A stretch of DNA of 41,763 bases, from contig JAUMVN010000003.1 in assembly GCA_030530145.1 (NCBI GenBank), positions 87,037 to 128,799 of the forward strand, read 5' to 3'. The DNA is from Coriobacteriia bacterium (GTDB taxonomy: Bacteria > Actinomycetota > Coriobacteriia > Coriobacteriales > Atopobiaceae). Below are positions 31,565 through 41,763 of the stretch, in pieces. The translations under genes and the position numbers were made by a program. The notes beneath the pieces are model-generated. The model saw only the letters and a list, made by a program, of their open reading frames with translations, was not told the DNA's origin and made no database searches. Every line of letters starts with the position of its first letter. Within the stretch, counting starts at the first letter, position 1.

Positions 31565-34324
31565 TTAATCGTCGAGAAGGTCCTCATCGACCTCGTCGCC
31601 GTCACCGAGGTCGACGGGCTCGTCAGCGTCCGCGTTGGCGCCTGCGGAGGCCAGGTCGATCTTGTCCTGCCCCTCGCCCTCGGCTGCCTTCTTCGCCGCG
31701 GCCATGCGCGCGATGGCGACCACGGCGTCGCCGTCGGCCAGGTTCATGACCCTCACGCCCTGGGTCGAGCGGCCGAGCAGGCTCACATCCTTGGACTTCA
31801 CGCGGATGACGACGCCGTCGTTGGACATGATCATCAGCTCATGCTGCGGCCCCACGATGCGGCAGGCCACGAGCTGGCCCTTCTTCTCGGTCATCGTGAT
31901 GGTGAAGACGCCCTGGCCGCCGCGCTTGTGCTCCGGGTACTCCGAGACGGGCGTGCGCTTGCCGTAGCCCTTCTCGGTGATGACGAAGAGGTCGCCGTTG
32001 CCGTTGGTGATCTCCATGCCGAGCATCTTCGCGCCGTCCTTGAGCGTGATGCCGCGGACGCCGGAAGTGTCGCGGCCCATCGGGCGGACGTCCTCCTCGG
32101 GGAACATGATCGCCTTGCCATCCTTGGAGACGAGGATGACCTTCTCGCCCTCCTTCACGCGGCGCACGTTGACGAGCTCGTCGCCGTCGCGCAGATTGAT
32201 GGCGATGATGCCGTCGCGGCGCGTGCGGTCGTAGGCGCTCATCGCGGTCTTCTTCACGGTGCCGTTGGCCGTGGCGAACATCAGGTACTCGTCCTCGGGG
32301 AAGTCGCGACAGGTGATGACGGCCGTGGCGTGCTCGCCCTCGGCGAAGGGCACGAGGTTGACCAGGGCGGTTCCGCGTGCGGTGCGCTGGCCGATGGGCA
32401 GCTCGTGGACCTTCAGGCGGTAGACCTTGCCCTTGTTCGAGAAGAAGAGCACGTAGTCGTGGGTGCTCGCGACGAAGAGCCCCTCGACGAAGTCCTCGTC
32501 CTTGAGGTTGACGCCCTGGACGCCCTTGCCGCCGCGCTTCTGGGCGCGGTAGGTGTCCACCGGGGTGCGTTTGACGTAGCCGGCGTGCGTGCACGTGACG
32601 ACCATGTCCTCCTCGGCGATGAGGTCCTCGACGTTGAGGTTCTTGGTGCCCTGCCGCGAGATCTCGGTGCGGCGCTTGTCCGCGAACTTGCGGGAGATCT
32701 CGCGCATCTCGTCCTTGATGACGCCGAGGATCTTCATCGGGTTGGCGAGAAGGTCCTCGTAGTAGGCGATCGCGCGGCGCAGGCCCGCGAGCTCCTCCTC
32801 GATCTGGTCTCGCGAGAGGCCGGTCAGGCGGCGCAGGCGCATCTCGAGGATGGCCTGGGTCTGCTCGGGCGAGAAGCCGAAGCGCTCGATCAGGCGCTCG
32901 CTCGCCTCGGTGTCGGTGCGGCTGCCGCGGATGATGCTGATGACCTCGTCGATGTGGTCGAGCGCGAGGAGATAGCCCTCGAGGATATGGGCGCGGGCCT
33001 GGGCCTTCTTGAGGTCGAAGCGGGTGCGGCGGGTCACGACGTCGACCTGGTGGTCGATGTAGTGCTGCAGCATCTCGCGCAGCGACAGGAGCTTGGGCAC
33101 GCCGCCCACGAGCGCCAGGTTGATCACTCCGAAGGTGGTCTGGAGCTGGGTGAACTTGTACAGGTTGTTGAGGACGACCTGCGGGATCACGTCCTTCTTG
33201 AGCTCGATGACCAGGCGGATGCCCTTCTGGTTGGACTCGTCGCGCATGTCCGAGACGCCCTCGATGCGCTTCTCGTTGACGAGCTGCGCGATCTTCTCCT
33301 GGAGGTTGCCCTTGTTCACCTGGTAGGGCATCTCGGTGAAGACGATGCGGGAGCGGCCGGTCTTGGTCGTCTCGACGTGCGCCTTGGCGCGCACGGTGAT
33401 GGATCCGCGGCCGGTCTCGTAGGCCTCGCGGATGCCGTCGGTGCCCATGATCACCGCGCCCGTGGGGAAGTCCGGGCCGGGGAGAACCTCCATGAGCTGC
33501 TCGGTCGTCGCCTCGGGGTTGTCGATGAGCATGCAGGTGGCCTCGATGGCCTCGCCGAGGTTGTGCGGCGGGATGTTCGTGGCCATGCCGACGGCGATGC
33601 CCCCGCAGCCGTTGACGAGCAGGTTCGGGAAGCGCGCGGGCAGGACCTGCGGCTCCGCGAGGGACTCGTCGTAGTTGGGCTGCCAGTCCACGGTGTCCTT
33701 CTGCAGGTCGCGCAGGAGCTCCATGGCGGGCTTGGCCAGGCGGGACTCGGTGTATCGCATGGCGGCCGCGGAGTCGCCGTCGATGTTGCCGAAGTTGCCG
33801 TGGCCGTCGATGAGCGGCGTGCGCATGGAGAACCACTGGGCCAGGCGGACCATGGTGTCGTAGACGGCGGAGTCTCCGTGCGGGTGGTACTTGCCGATGA
33901 CTTCGCCGACCGTCCAGGCGGACTTCTTGTGCGGGCGGTTCGGGAAGATACCCGACTCGTTCATGGCGTAGAGGATGCGGCGGTGAACCGGCTTCAGGCC
34001 GTCACGGACGTCCGGCAGGGCGCGGGCCGTGATGACCGACATCGAGTACTCGATGAAGGACTGGCGCATCTCGTGGCCGAACTCCTTGAGCTGGAGGGCC
34101 CCGCCGTGCTCGTCGGTCTCGCCGGAGTCGACGCCGGTGCCGGCGTTGCCGAACTCCTCCTCGAGCTCGCCGTCGTCATCGTCCTCGGCGTCCTCGCCAG
34201 CCTCGGTCTCGTCGTAGACGTCCTCGCCCTCGTCGGAGGCCTGGGCGCGGTCGAGCAGCCGCCGCAGGTCCTCGGGCAGCGACTCCTCGCCGGTCCCCTC
34301 GTTGTTGTTGATGTCGTCTGCCAC
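31565..34324 (-). CDS. gyrA: DNA gyrase subunit A
   Basis: 919 residues. The winged-helix domain contains [18 protein letters not shown], with serine and aspartate at the quinolone-contact positions (E. coli 83 and 87), and [11 protein letters not shown] with the catalytic tyrosine. The GyrA box is [13 protein letters not shown]. Six-bladed C-terminal repeats wrap DNA, and the chain ends in an acidic tail ([15 protein letters not shown]). With GyrB it introduces negative supercoils. Compared with E. coli GyrA there is an extra N-terminal region of about 75 residues, very acidic ([19 protein letters not shown]), before the usual start. The GTG start has AAAGG six bases upstream. It lies 223 bp downstream of gyrB with a large hairpin in between. 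Confidence 0.97.
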   Translation of the reverse strand: MADDINNNEGTGEESLPEDLRRLLDRAQASDEGEDVYDETEAGEDAEDDDDGELEEEFGNAGTGVDSGETDEHGGALQLKEFGHEMRQSFIEYSMSVITARALPDVRDGLKPVHRRILYAMNESGIFPNRPHKKSAWTVGEVIGKYHPHGDSAVYDTMVRLAQWFSMRTPLIDGHGNFGNIDGDSAAAMRYTESRLAKPAMELLRDLQKDTVDWQPNYDESLAEPQVLPARFPNLLVNGCGGIAVGMATNIPPHNLGEAIEATCMLIDNPEATTEQLMEVLPGPDFPTGAVIMGTDGIREAYETGRGSITVRAKAHVETTKTGRSRIVFTEMPYQVNKGNLQEKIAQLVNEKRIEGVSDMRDESNQKGIRLVIELKKDVIPQVVLNNLYKFTQLQTTFGVINLALVGGVPKLLSLREMLQHYIDHQVDVVTRRTRFDLKKAQARAHILEGYLLALDHIDEVISIIRGSRTDTEASERLIERFGFSPEQTQAILEMRLRRLTGLSRDQIEEELAGLRRAIAYYEDLLANPMKILGVIKDEMREISRKFADKRRTEISRQGTKNLNVEDLIAEEDMVVTCTHAGYVKRTPVDTYRAQKRGGKGVQGVNLKDEDFVEGLFVASTHDYVLFFSNKGKVYRLKVHELPIGQRTARGTALVNLVPFAEGEHATAVITCRDFPEDEYLMFATANGTVKKTAMSAYDRTRRDGIIAINLRDGDELVNVRRVKEGEKVILVSKDGKAIMFPEEDVRPMGRDTSGVRGITLKDGAKMLGMEITNGNGDLFVITEKGYGKRTPVSEYPEHKRGGQGVFTITMTEKKGQLVACRIVGPQHELMIMSNDGVVIRVKSKDVSLLGRSTQGVRVMNLADGDAVVAIARMAAAKKAAEGEGQDKIDLASAGANADADEPVDLGDGDEVDEDLLDD

Positions 34325-34437
34325 GTACGGCCTTTCTCTAAACGGCTGACAAGCCCGTCAACCGGCTATCGTTCATCTCAAATACCGACCAAACCCCGGT
34401 CACTCAGCTCGTATTTCCCAATAGCCTTGCGGGGTTT

Positions 34438-34526
34438 CCCTGGTGCCCCAGATCGGTGGGAACGCGAGGGCGCCGCGTACTGAGGTACGCAAGTCCTCGG
34501 GTTCGCGCCGAGATGGGGTGCCAGGG
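34438..34526. repeat. Long imperfect inverted repeat between gyrB and gyrA
   Basis: An 89-bp near-palindrome: outer arms CCCTGGTGCCCCA/TGGGGTGCCAGGG (two internal mismatches), middle arms around GGTGGGAACGCGAGG and CCTCGGGTTCGCGCC, and a perfect GCGTAC-TGAG-GTACGC apex (34475–34490). No U tract follows in either direction. It occupies most of the 223-bp spacer. It may be a repeat element, a structured RNA or a processing site. Confidence 0.65.
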
Positions 34527-34547
34527 GAAGCCGGAGGGCGTCACAAG

Positions 34548-36698
<2,151 letters not shown>

Positions 36699-36727
36699 TC
36701 AGAGGCCCTCACAGCCCCTCTCAGCGG

Positions 36728-37258
36728 TTATCTATCATTTTTGCTTGATTCGTACTTCTGGCGTCGCAAAGAAGCGCTCATGGCCTTATAGGCCTTCTCG
36801 CGGATCGACTCGGGCTGCGAGGCCACCGCCGCGCGCACCCGCGCCCGCTCCTCGTCGGTGAGCTCGGGCAGGGCGGGCGCGGGCGCCGGCGCCGCCTTTC
36901 TCGCCGGCACGTCTTTCTTCTTCGGCGGGCGGCGCGTCTTCTCGAAGCGGATGTCGGAGAACTCGAACCCCTCCATGGCCAGGCGCGCGAGGTAGACCTC
37001 GCGGTTTGCCCGAAAGTCGGCGGCGCGGGGCGCCGTGTCCACGTAAATGCCCAGTATGGGGGCCTCGCCCGCCCGGCGCGGCTTGCGGATGTAGATTCCG
37101 CAGGTGTGCTCGCGCTCGACAGGGCCGCACAGGCGGTGCCAGGCGCGCGCGGCGCGGCGCCCGAGGCTCATCTTCGCCGTCGCCTCGGGCGTGTCGAGAA
37201 GCCCTTGGAGCGCCTGGCCCACCGAGGAGATGTTGGAGAATTCGTCCACCTGCGTCAT
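36728..37258 (-). CDS. DUF721 / DciA-like replication protein
   Basis: 176 residues. The N-terminal region SVGQALQGLLDTPEATAKMS with RRAARAWHRLCGPVEREHT and ILGIYVDTAPRAADFRANRE matches DUF721, including its conserved tryptophan followed by G. In other bacteria such proteins (DciA) help load the replicative helicase. Caution: that role is best shown where DnaC/DnaI loaders are absent, which I cannot test here. A Lys/Pro/Ala linker (KKKDVPARKAAPAPAPALPE) leads to a charged C-terminal helix. Its ATG overlaps the recF stop (ATGA), so translation is coupled, the usual recF–DUF721–gyrB order of Actinobacteria. Confidence 0.85.
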   Translation of the reverse strand: MTQVDEFSNISSVGQALQGLLDTPEATAKMSLGRRAARAWHRLCGPVEREHTCGIYIRKPRRAGEAPILGIYVDTAPRAADFRANREVYLARLAMEGFEFSDIRFEKTRRPPKKKDVPARKAAPAPAPALPELTDEERARVRAAVASQPESIREKAYKAMSASLRRQKYESSKNDR

Positions 37259-38340
37259 CCGTAGCTCACCACCTTCGCGCCGGAGAGGACCCCGTCCGAG
37301 AAGTACCCGAGGTTGGTCGTCGTGATGACCGCCTGCGTGTCGGCCAAAAGCATCGCCACCACGGCCTCGCGGCGCCGCTCGTCGAGCTCGCTCATCACGT
37401 CGTCGAGCAGCAGCAGGGGCCGCGACCCCACGACCTCCTCGGCGAGAAGCGCCTCGGCCATCTTGAGCGCGAGGACGCAGGAGCGCTGCTGCCCCTGGCT
37501 CGCGAAGGCGCGGGCGTCGCGGCCGTCCACGGTGAAGGCCACGTCGTCGCGGTGCGGGCCCACGGTCGTCTGCTGGCGCCGCAGGTCGTCGGCGCGGGCC
37601 TCGGCGAGCCGCTCCGAGAAGAGGCGCGCAAGGTCGTCTCTTCCCATGGACTCGACGCCGTCCCCGAGGGTGGACACGTACGCGCAGCCCATGGGCTCGC
37701 CGGCCGATATCTTTCCGTAGCACTCCGACACCTTCGGGGCGAGGCGCGAGAAGAGCCGCAGGCGCGAGTAGAGGAGCGCCGCGCCGCCCGCGGCCACGCT
37801 CGCGTCCCACGCGTCGAGAAGGCCGGGGTCGGGCGCGTCCTCCTTGAGGAGGCGGTTTCTCTGCTCGACGGCGCGCGTGTAGGCGGCGAGCAGCCTCGAG
37901 TAGCCGGCCGCGGCCTGCCGCCCGAAGCCGTCGAGCTCGTCTCGGCGGCCGGAGGCCCCGCGCTTGACGAGCGCGAGGTCGTCGGGGGTAAAGAGCACGG
38001 ACATGAGCGTGCCCGCGACGTCGGAGGACTGGACCTTCTTGCCGTTTCGGAAGAAGGCCCTCCTGCCCGGCGCCGCGTCGACGCGCACGTCCACGACGCG
38101 GCCGTCGCCCACGAGGCGCGCCTCGGCGCGGGCGCGGCCGGCCCCCTCGCGCACGAGCGCGGCGGGGGTCGGCCGCCTGAACGAGTAGCCGGCCGTGAGC
38201 ATCTGGAGCGCCTCGACGGTGTTCGTCTTGCCCGAGGCGTTCGGGCCCACGAGCACGGTGGCCGCGGGCGAGAGCTCGATCTCGCGGCTCCGCGCGTTGC
38301 GGAAGTCGGTCAGCCGGATGTTCTGGACGAGGAGACCCAC
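37255..38340 (-). CDS. recF: DNA replication and repair protein RecF
   Basis: 361 residues, the standard length. SMC-like ATPase: Walker A GPNASGKTNTVEAL (alanine where glycine is usual), signature QGQQRSCVLALKMAEA, Walker B PLLLLDDVMSELDERRR. The opening LLVQNIRLTDFRNARSREIEL is typical. RecF helps load RecA at single-strand gaps through RecO and RecR. The GTG start lies seven bp after the dnaN stop. It sits in one operon with dnaN upstream and the DUF721 gene downstream. Confidence 0.96.
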   Translation of the reverse strand: MGLLVQNIRLTDFRNARSREIELSPAATVLVGPNASGKTNTVEALQMLTAGYSFRRPTPAALVREGAGRARAEARLVGDGRVVDVRVDAAPGRRAFFRNGKKVQSSDVAGTLMSVLFTPDDLALVKRGASGRRDELDGFGRQAAAGYSRLLAAYTRAVEQRNRLLKEDAPDPGLLDAWDASVAAGGAALLYSRLRLFSRLAPKVSECYGKISAGEPMGCAYVSTLGDGVESMGRDDLARLFSERLAEARADDLRRQQTTVGPHRDDVAFTVDGRDARAFASQGQQRSCVLALKMAEALLAEEVVGSRPLLLLDDVMSELDERRREAVVAMLLADTQAVITTTNLGYFSDGVLSGAKVVSYG

Positions 38341-38347
38341 GCGCGCC

Positions 38348-39448
38348 CTAGAGGCGGACCGGCATGAGCAGGTACAGGTAGTTGATCGCGCCGTTGGACT
38401 TGAAGATGCCCGGCTGGTTCGAGCTCTGCAGCTCCAGGCGCAGGCGCTTGGAGCCGGCGACGGCGTTCATGCAGTCGAAGACGTAGTGGTAGTTGAGCGC
38501 GATGGAGAGGCTCTGGCCGTCGACGTCGGCGTCGATGATCTCGGAGGACTCCCCCTGCTCGGGCGAGCTCGCGGACAGGCGCACGAAGCGCGCGTCGGCG
38601 TCGATGTCGAAGCGCACCGAGGCGTTGGTGACGGCGATGACCGAGACGCGCTTGAGCGCGGCGGAGAGGGCCGCGACGTCGACCTCGACCGCGGTGCCGC
38701 AGGTCGCGGGGAGCAGCTGCTTGTAGTCGGGGAAGTTGCCCTCGATCTTGCGCGAGACGAACGTGGTCGTGCCGAAGTCGAAGACGACCTGGCTCTCGGC
38801 CACGCCGATGCGCACGCTCTCGGTCATCGAGGGCATGCTGAGGACGTCGTGGAACACGTTGCCGGCCACGATGGCGCGGAACGCCTCCCCGGCGGGGGCC
38901 TCGGTGGACGAGTCGCAGACCGCCAGGCGGAAGGAGTCGGTGGCCACGAGGCGGATGGTGTTGTCCTCGACGGTTAGCAGGATGCCCTGGAGGATGGCGC
39001 GCGAGGTCTCCTTCGAGGTGACCTTGTACACCTTGTCGACCATCGTGGCGAGAAGGTCGCTCGGCAGCTCGATCTCGCGCTGCGGGTTGACCGCGGGGAA
39101 GCCGGACCAGTCGGCGGGCGAGAGGGTGTTCAGGCGGAAGGAGGACTTGTCGCACGAGATGGAGATGGTCCTCTCGCCGCCGTCGAAGGTGACCGCGGCG
39201 TCCGGGAGCGTCTTCACGATGTTGGTGATGACCTTGCCGGAGACGACCGTCTCGCCCGGCTCCTCGACGTTGGCGGGGATGAGGTGGCGGATGGAGATGG
39301 TCAGGTTGTTGGTCTGGAACTCGAGGGTGCCCTCCGCGGCCTTGATGTAGATGCCCGAGAGGATGGGCAGGGTCGAGTTGGCTCCCATGCCCTTGGCAAC
39401 CACCGACAGCGCTTTGAGGAGCGAGGACTGGCTTACGGTGAACTTCAT
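38348..39448 (-). CDS. dnaN: DNA polymerase III beta subunit (sliding clamp)
   Basis: 366 residues, the expected length. MKFTVSQSSLLKALSVVAKGMG at the start, LPILSGIYIKAAEGTLEF, and a C-terminus NYLYLLMPVRL are typical of DnaN. The three-domain ring dimer tethers polymerase to DNA and carries the hydrophobic cleft that binds partner peptides. The ATG has AAAGG upstream. It is the first gene after oriC in the leftward direction and heads the dnaN–recF–DUF721 run. Confidence 0.97.
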   Translation of the reverse strand: MKFTVSQSSLLKALSVVAKGMGANSTLPILSGIYIKAAEGTLEFQTNNLTISIRHLIPANVEEPGETVVSGKVITNIVKTLPDAAVTFDGGERTISISCDKSSFRLNTLSPADWSGFPAVNPQREIELPSDLLATMVDKVYKVTSKETSRAILQGILLTVEDNTIRLVATDSFRLAVCDSSTEAPAGEAFRAIVAGNVFHDVLSMPSMTESVRIGVAESQVVFDFGTTTFVSRKIEGNFPDYKQLLPATCGTAVEVDVAALSAALKRVSVIAVTNASVRFDIDADARFVRLSASSPEQGESSEIIDADVDGQSLSIALNYHYVFDCMNAVAGSKRLRLELQSSNQPGIFKSNGAINYLYLLMPVRL

Positions 39449-39688
39449 CTTCGGGCCTTTCTATTTGTATTTATATATATCTAAAAGATTAGTAGTAATA
39501 ATAGGGTCTGTTGAAAAGTAGATAAGAGGGCAAAAGGCGAGGTCAACTAACGTTTCTCTGAGGTTTTCTTCTCTTCGGCGTTTCGACCTTCGTGAACATC
39601 CGCCGTCTCCTCCCTTGAACTTTCAACATTCCCCCACGGTTTATCTATGTGTCATCGACGGCTTTTCGACCGCTTTTGAACCGGAGCC
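39449..39688. other. Replication origin (oriC): AT-rich region, DnaA-trios and DnaA boxes
   Basis: The 240-bp dnaA–dnaN gap holds, from dnaN towards dnaA: a very AT-rich stretch (39461–39503), then TAG TAG TAA TAA TAG (39490–39504), the spacer GGTC, then TGTTGAAAA (39509–39517) directly joined to AGTAGATAA (39517–39525). Further sites are CTTTCAACA (39620–39628), TTATCTATG (39641–39649) and TTTTCGACC (39663–39671). The order box – short G/C spacer – DnaA-trios – AT-rich DNA is the basal unwinding layout described for Bacillus subtilis. Confidence 0.82.
39490..39504 (+). other. DnaA-trio element
   Basis: Five consecutive TAG/TAA trinucleotides immediately beside the first DnaA box, separated by GGTC. 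DnaA-trios guide the DnaA filament onto single strand at the unwinding site. Orientation relative to the box matches the established arrangement. Confidence 0.75.
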
Positions 39689-41242
39689 CTAGACGTTTTG
39701 GGTGATGTTCTCCCGCACGACCATGAGCTTCTCGCGGAAGGTGCGGTCCTCTTTGCGCCTGTCGTCGACCCAGCGGATGCTGTGGAGGACGGTGGCATGG
39801 CTGCGGCCGCCGAACTTCTTGCCGATGTCTGCCAGGGTCTGGTCGCAGAGGCCCTTGCAGAGCCAGATGGCCACGTGGCGCGGCTCCATAAGGTTCTTGC
39901 TGCGGCTGGACCCGATGAGGTCCGCGTGCCCGACGTCGTAGTACTTCTCGATGCCCTTCTGCACCTGCTCGATGGTCACGTGCTGTTCCCTGGTGGGCCA
40001 GACCTCGAGCGCGAGCTCGCCGATCTGGTCGCGGGTGAGCTCGCCTCCCGCCGCGCGCGCCCGGGCGCTCGCGATGAGGCAGCGCTGGCAGAACCCCTCG
40101 ATGAGGCGGATGTTGTTTCCGGCCTTCTCGGCCATGAAGCGCTGGGAGTCCTCCGAGATGGGGGCCACCGACCCCTCGAGGTGCTCCCGGGCCGCGTCCT
40201 CGAGCGCCCGCTCGCAGAAGCTCTCGATCAGGTGGGTGCGGAGCTCATAGCTGGGCACCTGCACGGCCGCGGGGTAGCCACCGCCGATGCGGCTGGTCAC
40301 GCGCTCGTCGAAGCCGTCCTTGCCCATGCCGAGCTCGGCGGGGGTGCGGTCCGCGGCGAGCACGATCCATTTGCCCGCCGCCCTCAGGGTGTTGAAGGTG
40401 TCGAAGAAGAAGTTGATGGTGCCCGTCTTGCCCAGGAGCTGCTGGATGTCGTCGATGATGAGCACGTCGATGTCGGCGTAGTGCTGGCGCAGCTCGTCGG
40501 CGGCCGAGCGGTTCTCGGAGCGCGAGGCGTTCACGTAGTCGGTGATGAAGCTCGACGCGTCCTTGTACACGCAGATGCGCGAGGGGTCGTTCTCGGCTAT
40601 GTAGTTCTGGATGGCGCGCAGCAGGTGGGTTTTGCCGAGGCCGGACTTGCCGTAGATGAAGAGCAGGTCGTAGGCCTTGTTCACGCCGTCCGCCACCTGC
40701 ATGGCGGAGTCGTAGGCTATGCGGTTCTCGTCGCCCACGACGAAGCGGTCGAAGGTGAGCTTGGAGTCGCCGGCGCCCACGTCCTCCACGAGTGGGTTCT
40801 CCGCCCTCCTGCGGCGATTCTCGCGCGCGACGCCCTCTGCGTCCTCCCTCCAGGGGTCCTCCTCGGCCGCCGGACGGGGCCGCGGCTGCTCCTGGGGGCG
40901 CGCCGGCGCCTCGGTCGCGGCCTTCCAGTCGCGCGCCTCGGCGCTCGACATGGACGAGACGTGCGGCTTCGGCGCGGCCGCGGCGCCGCCGAGCGAGGCC
41001 TCGAGCTTGACCGGCTCGAAGGCGGCCTGCTCGAGGACCGCCTCTATCTCGGCGACGTTGGCCGAGAGGCGCTTGAGCACGAGGCGCATCGGCGTCTGGA
41101 CGCGCAGGACCCCGTCCTCGAGCGAGGTCGGGGTGCAGTTGCGCAGCATGGCGAGAAACGCCTCCGGCGCGCCGTTGCCGGCGAGCAGGTCGAGCGCGTC
41201 TTGCCACAGCGCGTCGGCGTCGGATTCCTGTGAGATGTCCAT
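39689..41242 (-). CDS. dnaA: Chromosomal replication initiator DnaA
   Basis: 517 residues from the ATG at 41242 (AAGGA seven bases upstream; an in-frame TTG at 41278 overlaps the -10). Domain I is at the N-terminus (DALWQDALDLLAGN). A Pro/Arg/Glu-rich domain II follows (about 100–160). The AAA+ domain has Walker A GKSGLGKTHLL, Walker B VLIIDDIQ and sensor motifs near VTSRIGGGYPA. Domain IV ends with KFGGRSHATVLHSIRWVDD. The usual signature is GGRDHTTVLH, so the aspartate and the first threonine, residues in the base-contacting part of domain IV, are replaced by serine and alanine. DnaA opens oriC and loads DnaB. Variant DnaA boxes flank its promoter, implying autoregulation. Confidence 0.97.
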   Translation of the reverse strand: MDISQESDADALWQDALDLLAGNGAPEAFLAMLRNCTPTSLEDGVLRVQTPMRLVLKRLSANVAEIEAVLEQAAFEPVKLEASLGGAAAAPKPHVSSMSSAEARDWKAATEAPARPQEQPRPRPAAEEDPWREDAEGVARENRRRRAENPLVEDVGAGDSKLTFDRFVVGDENRIAYDSAMQVADGVNKAYDLLFIYGKSGLGKTHLLRAIQNYIAENDPSRICVYKDASSFITDYVNASRSENRSAADELRQHYADIDVLIIDDIQQLLGKTGTINFFFDTFNTLRAAGKWIVLAADRTPAELGMGKDGFDERVTSRIGGGYPAAVQVPSYELRTHLIESFCERALEDAAREHLEGSVAPISEDSQRFMAEKAGNNIRLIEGFCQRCLIASARARAAGGELTRDQIGELALEVWPTREQHVTIEQVQKGIEKYYDVGHADLIGSSRSKNLMEPRHVAIWLCKGLCDQTLADIGKKFGGRSHATVLHSIRWVDDRRKEDRTFREKLMVVRENITQNV

Positions 41243-41259
41243 GCGCGTGTCCTTGCGAT

Positions 41260-41298
41260 TGTCGAAAAGTGAACGCAAGTATAGAACATTGTTGAAAA
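41260..41298 (-). promoter_or_regulatory. dnaA promoter region with two DnaA-box-like sites
   Basis: On the minus strand a -10 TATACT (41278–41283) lies between TTTTCAACA (41290–41298, just upstream) and TTTTCGACA (41260–41268, just downstream, in the leader). The layout suits repression of dnaA by its own product. No -35 close to consensus is visible. Confidence 0.6.
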
Positions 41299-41352
41299 CT
41301 TAGGGAGACGGGCGTCGACGTGCGGCGCCCGCCCGTTAAGACGCGCCCGGCT

Positions 41353-41383
41353 CACCGAGTTTGGAAGCCTTCCGAACTCGGTG
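41353..41383 (-). terminator. Stem-loop between the right-edge gene and dnaA
   Basis: A stem CACCGAGTT/AACTCGGTG continuing through GGAAG/TTCC pairing. It lies 18 bp after the stop of the right-edge gene. No U tract follows on the minus strand, so it is a probable but atypical terminator. Confidence 0.5.
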
Positions 41384-41400
41384 GGGTGCCGCGCTTGCGC

Positions 41401-41763
41401 CTAGACGAGTCCGCGGCCGACGGCGGTCAGGGTGTACTTCTGCCCCGACTTCGTCAGGTATCCCGCCGAGACGAGCTTCGAGAGCTCGCGCGACCACGTG
41501 GGCCCCGAGAAACCGAGCTGCTGGGTGAGCTCGGTGGGGCCGCAGCTCTCGTGCTGCGACAGGTAGTCGAGGGCCATCCTCCCGCGCTCGGAGACGCTCG
41601 GCATCGCCTGCGGCGCAGGTTGGGCGCCGGCCTGGGGATAGCCGGGCTGCTGGGGCTGCTGCTGGTATCCCTGCGGCCAGCCGGGCTGCTGGAAGGCCGG
41701 CTGGGCATAGGGCTGCACAACCCCAAACCCCACCACCACCCCCAACCCCCCAACAACAAAACC
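41401..41763 (-). CDS. Winged-helix domain protein with Gln/Pro-rich linker (partial at right edge)
   Basis: The frame stays open to the window edge; the N-terminus is missing. What is present is a low-complexity Gln/Pro/Tyr/Ala linker (QPYAQPAFQQPGWPQGYQ) followed by about 65 residues that look like a winged helix: SERGRMALDYLSQHESCGPT, LTQQLGFSGPTWSRELSKLV, AGYLTKSGQKYTLTAVGRGL. That is the helix-turn-helix and wing layout of MarR/ArsR-type DNA-binding domains. Whether it binds DNA or mediates a protein contact is unknown. The last ~45 bases are a C/A-only low-complexity run that translates to Gly/Val, which may be a sequencing or assembly artefact at a contig end. Confidence 0.65.
   Translation of the reverse strand, partial: GFVVGGLGVVVGFGVVQPYAQPAFQQPGWPQGYQQQPQQPGYPQAGAQPAPQAMPSVSERGRMALDYLSQHESCGPTELTQQLGFSGPTWSRELSKLVSAGYLTKSGQKYTLTAVGRGLV

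Noticed and set aside
37259..37810. N-terminal extension of the DUF721 frame across recF
   Set aside because: The frame is open for another 184 codons, but the sequence there is Arg/Ala low-complexity antiphase to recF. The ATG overlapping the recF stop (ATGA) is the natural start.

Overview
The window looks like a stretch of chromosome around the replication origin of a high-GC Gram-positive bacterium. The order dnaA–dnaN–recF–dciA–gyrB–gyrA is actinobacterial. The small surface-protein-rich, Collinsella-like gene content suggests class Coriobacteriia, probably Collinsella or a close relative. That placement is inference from gene content and style, not from a search. Nearly every gene is on the minus strand, so replication leaving the origin at the right end would run leftwards, co-directional with transcription.

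Right end (about 30.5–41.8 kb): a partial winged-helix protein at the edge, then dnaA, the dnaA–dnaN intergenic region, dnaN, recF, a DciA-like gene, gyrB and gyrA. The dnaA–dnaN gap carries an AT-rich segment, a textbook DnaA-trio array and adjacent DnaA boxes, so it is the likely oriC. The boxes read TTTTCAACA rather than TTATCCACA, and DnaA itself has a changed DNA-binding signature. A plus-strand bifunctional-nuclease-family gene and tRNA-Ile(GAT) and tRNA-Ala(TGC) follow.

Middle (about 15.5–30.5 kb): a Phd/ParE-type toxin–antitoxin pair, a small hypothetical gene, typA (bipA), an 860-bp lower-GC gap, and one enormous gene (15760–26490, 3576 codons). That gene encodes a secreted, sortase-anchored (MPATG) fibre with an N-terminal adhesin-like head, a SpaA-like domain and about 19 tandem FctA-type isopeptide domains. 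It carries a run of nine C early in its reading frame, and a second nine-base run lies upstream. This is the pattern of a phase-variable contingency locus. It is followed by an intergenic inverted-repeat cluster, a convergent plus-strand TRIC/UPF0126 channel gene and two tRNA-Ser genes.

Left end (1–14.4 kb): a DUF4013-like membrane protein, then the rpsF–ssb–rpsR–DUF2232–rplI operon, dnaB, and a purA–degV–purD cluster ending in a strong terminator. Next come a NUDIX hydrolase of the ADP-ribose pyrophosphatase type, an ABC exporter half-transporter, a single-pass membrane protein and a zinc-ribbon protein cut by the window edge. The order rpsR–DUF2232–rplI–dnaB–purA is the conserved Gram-positive arrangement, without gdpP. 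Most of the window is housekeeping. The accessory interest is concentrated in the giant adhesin locus, the unusual origin signals and several intergenic inverted repeats.
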